DNA of 64,000 nt from Tolypeutes matacus (Eukaryota > Chordata > Mammalia > Cingulata > Chlamyphoridae), in NCBI GenBank assembly GCA_026826555.1, contig JAKSZT010004976.1:8051908-8115907 (forward strand), written 5' to 3'. The position numbers and the translations under genes are program-made. Of the stretch, positions 57,371-64,000 are shown piece after piece; positions within the stretch are counted from its first letter, which is position 1; each line of letters begins with the position of its first letter. The notes below the pieces were generated by a model. The model ran no database searches and was not told the DNA's origin. It saw nothing but the letters and a program-made list of their open reading frames with translations.

Positions 57371-57640
57371 TATGTATATATATATTTAATATATTTTTAT
57401 TGAAGTTTATCATTCATACATGAACATACATAACAATAAGTGTATAATAAAAGTTGTGAACTTTCAAAATAAACATGCATAACATCATACAGTGGTCCCA
57501 TATATCACCCTTCCACTAACACCTTGCATTGTTGTGAAATATTCATTAAAAACTGTGCAAGAGCATCATCAAAATATTACTACTAACTATATTCCATATC
57601 TTACATTTGGTGTGTTTTCTCCCCAACCCACCCTATAATT
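57371..57640 (-). mobile_element. L1 3' UTR fragment, antisense
   Basis: TTTTTATTGAAGTTTATCAT, ACATGAACATACATAACAAT, CACCTTGCATTGTTGTGAAA. This is nearly the same text as the insert at 49714-50398 in the KRAB relic. Confidence 0.65.
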
Positions 57641-59715
57641 TTTTTTCAATATATTTTTATCACAAAGGTTGTGAACTTACAAAACAATCATGCACATATG
57701 GAGAATTCCCATACAATACCCTTTCACCAACATACCACACAGTGGTGGAATATTTGGTACAGATTATGAGATACTTCATCAAACTATTACCACCAACCAT
57801 GGTCCATAGCGTACATTTGGCACACTTTTTCCATACTCCCCATTATCAACACAGTACGTCTTTGGCATTGATGCAAGAATATTACAGTATTGCTGTTAAC
57901 CACAGTCCATAGGTCACACCAAATGTATTTTTCCCATGCTTCTCCACATTCCCACCACCCTGCAGTAGTGATGTACATCCACTCTAGCTCACGAAGGACA
58001 CTCTTGCATCTGTACCATCAACCACAATTCTCATCTACCTCTGGGTTCACTGTGTTATTTAGTCCCTAGATTATTCTCTACCTTTCTTTCAATTGACATT
58101 TACATCCCTAGACTACCCCTTTCAGCCATAATCCCATTTATAAACCAGCTGCTGCTCAGTATAATGTGTTACTATCAACTCTATCCATTTTCACACTTAC
58201 ACAGTCTAGTTAATTAAAACTTCTACATACATTAAGCATCAGCAGTTCTTCTCAACCCTCCTTTTATCTCCTAATAACCTAAACTCTAGGTTTTAACACC
58301 ATACGTTTGTTCTTTGTATTTAGTTCATATTAATGAGACCAAGCAATATTTGTCCTTTTGTGTCTGGCTTACTTCACTTAGACTAATGTCTTAAAGATTC
58401 ATCCATGTTATCATATGTGTCCCAATTTCATTTCCTCTTACTGCAGCATAGTATTACATTATATGTATATACCACATTTTGTTTATCCATTCATTGGTTG
58501 ATGGACACTTGGGTTGTTTCCATCTTTTGGCAATTGTGAATAACACCACTATGAATATTGGTGTGCAGATGTCTGTTGGTATCACAGTTTTCAGTTCTTC
58601 TGGATATATTCCTAGTAAAGGAATTGCTGGATCATGCAGCAGTTCGATACTTAGCTTCCAGAGGAACCACCAAACTGTCTTCCACAGAGGCTGCACCATT
58701 TTACATTCCCACCAACAGTAAAGGAGTGTTCCTATTTTTCCACATCCTCTCCAGCACTTATTGTTTTATGTTTTTTTTAATAATGGCCATTCTATGCACT
58801 GTGAAATGATATCTCATTGTCGTTTTGATTTGCATTTTCTTAATAGCTAGTGATATTGAACATTTTTTCATGTACTTTTCAGCCATTTGTATTTTCCTCT
58901 TTGGAGAAATGTATATTTAAGTCTTTTGCCCATATTTAAATTGGATTGCTTGCTCTTTTATTGTTGAGTCATATGATCTCTTTATATAGAATGGAAATCA
59001 AACTCTTATTGGATATGTGACTTCCAAATATTTTCTCCCATTGAGTGGGCTGCCTTTTCACTTTCTTGATGCAGTCCTTTGAATCTCAAGTGTTTACATT
59101 TGAGGAAGTCCCATTTATCCATGTTTTTTTTTCATTGCTCATGCTTTCGATATAAGGTTTAAGAATGCAACACCTACCACCAGGTATTAAAGATGCTTTC
59201 CTACATTTTCTTCTAGGAGATTTATGGTTCTTGCTTTTATACTTAGGTCTTTGATCCATTTTGAGTTAACTTTTGTATAAGGTGCGAGATAGGGCCCTCT
59301 TTCTTTTGGCTATGGATATCCAGTTTTCCCAGCACCATTTGTTGAATAGACTGTTCTGCCCCAACTGGGTGAGTTTCACAGCCTTGTCAAAAATCACTTG
59401 ACCGTAGATGTGATGGTCTGTTTCTGAACCATCAATTGGGTTCCATTGGTCTATGTTTATGCAAGTACCACGCTGTTTTTATCACCGTAGCTAGGTAATA
59501 TGATTTAAAGTCTGGAAGTGAGAGTCCTCCAACTTCACATTTTCCTTTTTAAGATGTTTCTGACTATTCAGGACCCCTTACCCTTCCAAATAAATTTGAT
59601 TATTGTGTTTTCCATTTACTTAAAAAATGATGGTGGAATTTTTATTGGGATTGCATTGACTCTATGTATCAGTTTGGGTAGTATTGACATCTTTTTTTTT
59701 GCAACCTTTCAGTAA
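57641..59715 (-). mobile_element. 5'-truncated L1 3' half, antisense
   Basis: A 3' UTR (57641-58340) is followed by the ORF2 C-terminus (minus 58454-58699, NKMWYIHIM) and part of the reverse transcriptase to about 59690. Broken frames throughout. Confidence 0.75.
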
Positions 59716-61136
59716 GTTTTAATTATTTCCAAACAAGATCTTTTTTTTTTTTTTTTTTGGTAAGGGATACAAATAAATTGTTTTTTGAATCAAACAATAT
59801 GTTACACAATATATTTGGTTCATACTAACACATTCATACAGTATTTGTCCTTTTGTGTCTGACTTGCTTCGCTCAACAGAATGTCCTCCAGGTTTATCCA
59901 TGTTATCATATGCTTTACGACTTCATTTCTTCTTATAACTGCATGATATTCCATCGTGTGAATAGGCCATAGTTTGTTTATACATTCGTCTGTTGATGGA
60001 CACCTGGGTTGTTTCCAACTTTTGGCAATTGTGAATAATGTTGCTATGAACATCGGTGTGCAGATGTCTGTTCGTGTCACTGTTCTCATTTCTTCTGGGT
60101 ATATACCCAGTAGTGGTATTGCAGGGTCACGTGGCAAGTCTATATTCAATTTCTTTAGGAACTGCCAAACAGTCCTCCATAGTGGTTGTACCATTCTGCA
60201 TTCCCACCAAGAGTGAAGAAGTGTTCCTGTTTCTCCACATCCTTTCCAACACTTATAGTTCCCTGTCTTTTTAATAGTGGCCATCCTGATAGGTGTGAAA
60301 TGATATCTCATTTGTAGTTTTGATTTGCATTTCCCTAATCATGAGTGATGTTGAGCATTTCTTCATGTGTTATTTTGCCATTTGTATTTCTTCTTTGGAG
60401 AAATGTCTATTCAAGTCTTTGGCCCATTTTTTAATTGGGTCGTTTGTCTTTTTATTGTTGAGTTGTAACATCTCTTTATATAACCTGGATATTAAATCCT
60501 TATCAGATATGTGATTTCCAAATATTTTTTCCCATTGAGTTGGCTGCCTTTTTACCCTTCTGAAAAGTCCTGTGAGGTGCAAAAGTGTTTAATTTTGAGG
60601 AGGTCCCATTTATCTATTTTTTCTTTGTTGCACATGCTTTGGGTATAAGGTCCAAGAAACCACCACCTACTACAAGGTCTTGAAGATGTTTCCCTACATT
60701 TTCTTCTAGTAGTTTTATGGTCCTGGCTTTTATATTTAGAACTTTGATCCATTTTGAGTTGATTCTTGTATAGGGGGTGATAGGGGTCCTCTTTCATTCT
60801 TTTGGTTATAGATGTCCAGTTCTCCCAACACCATTTGTTGAAGAGACTGTTTTTTTCCCATTAGCATGGGCTTGGTAGGTTTGTCAAAAACCAGTACTGT
60901 ATAGGTGAGGGTATATTTCTGGGTTCTCAGTTCTATTCTACTGATGGATGTGTCTATCGTTATGCCAGTACCATGCTGTTTTGACTGCTGTAGCTTTGTA
61001 ATATGTTTCAAGGTCAGACAGTGAAATTCCTCCCACGTCACTCTTCTTTTTCAGAATGCTTTTGGCTATTTGGGTGCACTTAACCTTCCAGATGAATCTG
61101 GTAATTGCCTTCTCTAATTCTGCAAAGTACACCATG

Positions 61137-61141
<5 letters not shown>

Positions 61142-61177
<36 letters not shown>

Positions 61178-61258
61178 GGGAGGTACCGGGGATCGAACCC
61201 CGGTCTCTCCATATGGTAGACGGACACCGAACCTCTTGAGCCACATCCGTTTCCCTAC
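61142..61258 (-). mobile_element. DAS-type SINE, antisense, in L1 ORF2, TSD ACCATGGGGATTTT
   Basis: A long T-run, TTTACCGGGAGGTACCGGGG, ATCGAACCCCGGTCTCTCCA, GAGCCACATCCGTTTCCC. ACCATGGGGATTTT lies on both sides. The preserved boxes indicate a young insertion. Confidence 0.92.
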
Positions 61259-62204
61259 CATGGGGATTTTGATTGGTATTGCATTGAATCTATAAATCAT
61301 TTGGGCAAGATTGACATCTTCAAGATATTTATTCTTCCAATCCATGAACATGGAATATCTCTCCATTTGTTTAGATCTTTTAAATTTTCTTTTAGCATTG
61401 TTTTGTAGTTTTCTGCATATAGATCCTGTACTTCTTTGGTTAAATTAACTCCTAGGTATTTAAGTCCTTTTGTTGCTATTGGAAATGGAATTTTTCCCTT
61501 GATTTCCTCCTCAGCTTGTTCAGTACTAGTGTACAAAAACATTACTGATTTTTGCGTGTTGATCTTGTATCCTGCCACTTTGGTGAACTGATTTATTAGT
61601 TCAAGTAGCTCTGTGGTGGATACTTCAGGATTTTCTAAGTACAGGATCATGTCATCTGCAAACAGTGAGAGTTTTACTTCCTCTTTTCCTATTTGGATGC
61701 CTTCAATTTTTTTTATCTTGTTTAATTGCCCTAGCTAGAACTTCTAGTACAATGTTGAATAACAATGATGACAGTGGGCATCCTTGTCTTGTTCCCGATC
61801 TTAGAGGGAAAGCTTTCAACCTTTCCCCATTGAGTATGATGTTGGCTGTGGGTTTTTCATATATGCCTTTTATCATATTGAGGAATTTTCCTTTTATTTC
61901 TATCTTTTGAAGTGTTTTTATCAAAAAAGGATGCTGGATTTTGTGAAATGCCTTTTGTGCATCGATTGAGATGATCATGTGTTTTTTTTTTTTTTTTCGT
62001 TCAATTTGTTAATGTGGTGTATTACATTGATTGATTTTCTTATGTTGATCCGGCCTTGCATACCAGGAATAAATCCCACTTGGTCGTGATGTATAAGTCT
62101 TTTGTTATGCTGTTGGATTCGATTTGCAAGTATTTTGTTGAGAATTTTTGCATCTATGTTCATTAGAGAAATTGGTCTGTAATTTTCTTTTCTGGTACAA
62201 TCTT

Positions 62205-62260
62205 TTTTTTTTCTGGGGAGAAAGGACAGTTTGTGTTACACAGGCCTGAAAACAGACCTG
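62205..62260 (-). mobile_element. Very short retroposed insert (about 47 nt plus tail), TSD GGTACAATCTT
   Basis: L1 ORF2 is interrupted by a T-run plus CTGGGGAGAAAGGACAGTTT and GTGTTACACAGGCCTGAAAA, ending CAGACCTG. GGTACAATCTT is present before (62194) and after (62261). In the minus direction it is a short RNA-derived segment with an A-tail. The source RNA was not recognised. Confidence 0.75.
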
Positions 62261-64000
62261 GGTACAATCTTTATCTGGCTTTGGTATTAGGGTGATATTG
62301 GCTTCATAAAATATGTTGGGTAATTTTCCCTCCTCTTCAATTTGTTGGAAGAGTTTAAACAGGATTGATGTTAATTATTTTTGAAATGCTTGGTGGAATT
62401 CACCTGTGAAGCCATCTGGTCCTGGACTTTTCTTTGCTGGGAGATTTTTAATGACGGAATCAATCTCCTTCATTGTGATTGGTTTGTTAAGTTCATGTAT
62501 TTCTTGTAGTGTCAGTGTAGCTTGGTTGTGCGTTTCTAGAAATTTGTCTATTTCATCTAGGTTGTCTAGTTTGTTGGCATATAGTTTTTCATGATATCCT
62601 CTTATGATTCTTTTTGTTTCTTTTGGGTCATTTGTAAATTCCCCCCTTTTGTTTCTGATTGTATTTATTTGCATCTTCTCTCTTTTTTTCTTCATTAGTC
62701 TAGCGATTGGTTTGTCAATTTTATTGATCTTCTCAAAGAACCAGCTTTTGGTTTTGTTGATTTTCTCTATTGTTTTTCTGTTCTCATTTTCATTTATTTC
62801 TGCTCTAATCTTTGTCATTTCTTTCCTTCTGCTTGCTTTGGGATTGGTTTGCTGTTCTTTTTCTAGTTTCTCTAGTTGTTCAATTAAATCTTTGAGTTGA
62901 GCTCTTTCTTGTTTTTTAATATAGGCATTTAGGGCTATAGATTTCCCTCTCAAGACTGCCTTCGCTGTAACCCATAAGTTTTGATACGTTGTGTTCTCAT
63001 TTTCATTTGTCTCAATATATTTACTGATTTCACTTGCAATTTCTTCTTTGACCCACCGATTATTTAGGAGTGTGTTGTTCAGTCTCCACACATTTGCAGA
63101 TTTACTTTTTTTCCTGTCTATTATTGATTTCTACTGTCATTCCATTATGATCTGAGAAGGTACTTTCTATAATTTCAATCTTTTTATATTTATTGAGAGC
63201 TTCATTGTGACCTAACATGTGGTCTATCCTGGAGAAAGATCCATGGGCACTTGAGAAGAATGTATAACCCCCTGAGTTTGGATGCAGTGTTCTATATATG
63301 TTTGTTAGGTCTAACTTGTTTATCATATTATTCAAGTTCTCTGTTTCCTTGTTGATCTTCTGTCTTGATGTTCTATCTGATGATGTGAGTGGGGTGTTGA
63401 AGTTTCCGACGATTATTGTAGAAATGTCTATTTCTCCCTTCAGTTAAGCCAGAGTTTGTCTCATATATTTTGGGGCACCCAGTTAGGTGCACAGATACTT
63501 ATGAATGTTATATCTTTCTAGTAGATCATCCCTTTTATTAATATATAATGGCCTTCTGTATCTCTTACAACTTTTTATGCATTTAAAGTCTATTTTGTCT
63601 GATACTAATATAGCTACCCCTGCTCTTTTCTGGTTACTATTTGCATGGAGTATCTTTTTCCAACCTTTCACTTTCAGCCAGTTTATATCCCTGGGTCTGA
63701 GGTGAGTTTCTTGTAAGCAGCATATGGATGGCTCATATTATTTTATCCATTCTATCAGCCTGTATGTTTTGATTGTGGAGTTTAATCCATTCACATTCAA
63801 TGATATTACTGAAAATGCACTATTTACTTCTTCCATTTTATTCTTTGATTTTCATATGTCATCTTGTTTTTGTCTGCCTTTTTACTCTTTTGGTTATCCT
63901 TTCTGCTATTATTTCTTCTATACTCTCCTCCAAGCCTCTCTCCTGTCTTTTTCTTTCAGGTTCCAAGGCTTCCGTTAATATTTTCTGCAAAGGTGGATTC

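Larger units (their letters stand above)
59737..64000 (-). mobile_element. L1, antisense, running off the window end
   Basis: In the minus direction ORF2 starts beyond or near the window edge with the endonuclease domain (about 63980-63100, DHMLGHNEALNKYKK), then a linker (62375-63091, the longest remnant, ending GPDGFTGEF). The reverse transcriptase follows (62163-61300; the catalytic FADDM region falls in a frame break near 61640). The C-terminus is at 60311-59820, then a short 3' UTR and the tail near 59737-59760. Stops, frameshifts, a SINE and a short insert interrupt it. It is the youngest-looking L1 here. Confidence 0.85.

Noticed and set aside
62375..63091. 238-codon L1 ORF2 remnant considered as a live gene
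   Set aside because: It is the linker between the endonuclease and reverse transcriptase domains. The ORF is frameshifted on both sides and interrupted by a SINE and a short insert downstream, so the element is dead.

Overview
The window is mammalian nuclear DNA, most likely from an armadillo (Xenarthra, Dasypus-type). Three things point there. Mammalian L1, L2, MIR, MER5, Tigger and LTR repeats are everywhere. Exons of a vertebrate KRAB zinc-finger gene can be read directly. At least a dozen tRNA-derived SINEs of the armadillo DAS type (head 'GGAAGCGGATGTGGCTCAA', B-box-like 'GGTTCGATTCCC', A-rich tail) lie throughout. No bacterial, plasmid or phage gene was seen.

The one intact protein-coding gene is ZNF133, on the minus strand. 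A CpG-island promoter at about 46.7-48.0 kb feeds a probable noncoding first exon with its donor next to 47,100. A candidate 64-bp noncoding exon follows at 20,321-20,384, then the KRAB-A exon (18,839-18,965), the KRAB-B exon (18,311-18,406) and a single large terminal exon (4,440-6,187) carrying 15 C2H2 fingers, with a polyadenylation signal at 4,285-4,290. The three coding exons join in phase to 654 codons plus stop. About 26 kb of intron before the 64-bp exon is filled with L1, SINE and LTR insertions.

The most interesting observation is on the plus strand, head-to-head with ZNF133 across the same CpG island. It is a decayed paralogue of the 5' half of ZNF133 (48,021-51,255). It keeps a copy of the noncoding exon, a KRAB-A exon of exactly the same length (127 bp) with three in-frame stops and no indel, and a KRAB-B exon with a deletion and both splice sites lost. 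Similarity extends through the introns. The arrangement is an inverted duplication or a divergent gene pair with one dead member. No finger array for it was seen up to 64,000.

Layout from left to right: 1-4.3 kb is the 3' flank (antisense L1 5' regions, an old LTR split by a SINE). 4.3-19 kb is the ZNF133 coding part, with L1 pieces, LTRs and SINEs in the long intron. 19-34.9 kb holds old MIR/L2, an L1 3' half, dimeric SINEs, a SINE array split by a solo LTR with a 5-bp duplication, and an ERVL-like provirus with two LTRs, a tRNA-Leu-type primer site and no recognisable pol. 34.9-41.7 kb is an antisense L1 followed by old L1-type 3' sequence. 41.7-46.7 kb is mostly old repeats. 46.7-48 kb is the CpG island. 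48-51.3 kb is the KRAB relic. 51.6-64 kb is a deep nest of antisense L1s with a Tigger element, a GC-rich solo LTR with a 6-bp duplication, a SINE and a tiny retroposed insert.

Apart from ZNF133 and its relic, essentially every long reading frame here belongs to retroelements or is a shadow frame. Repeat names were assigned by eye and family-level names are approximate.
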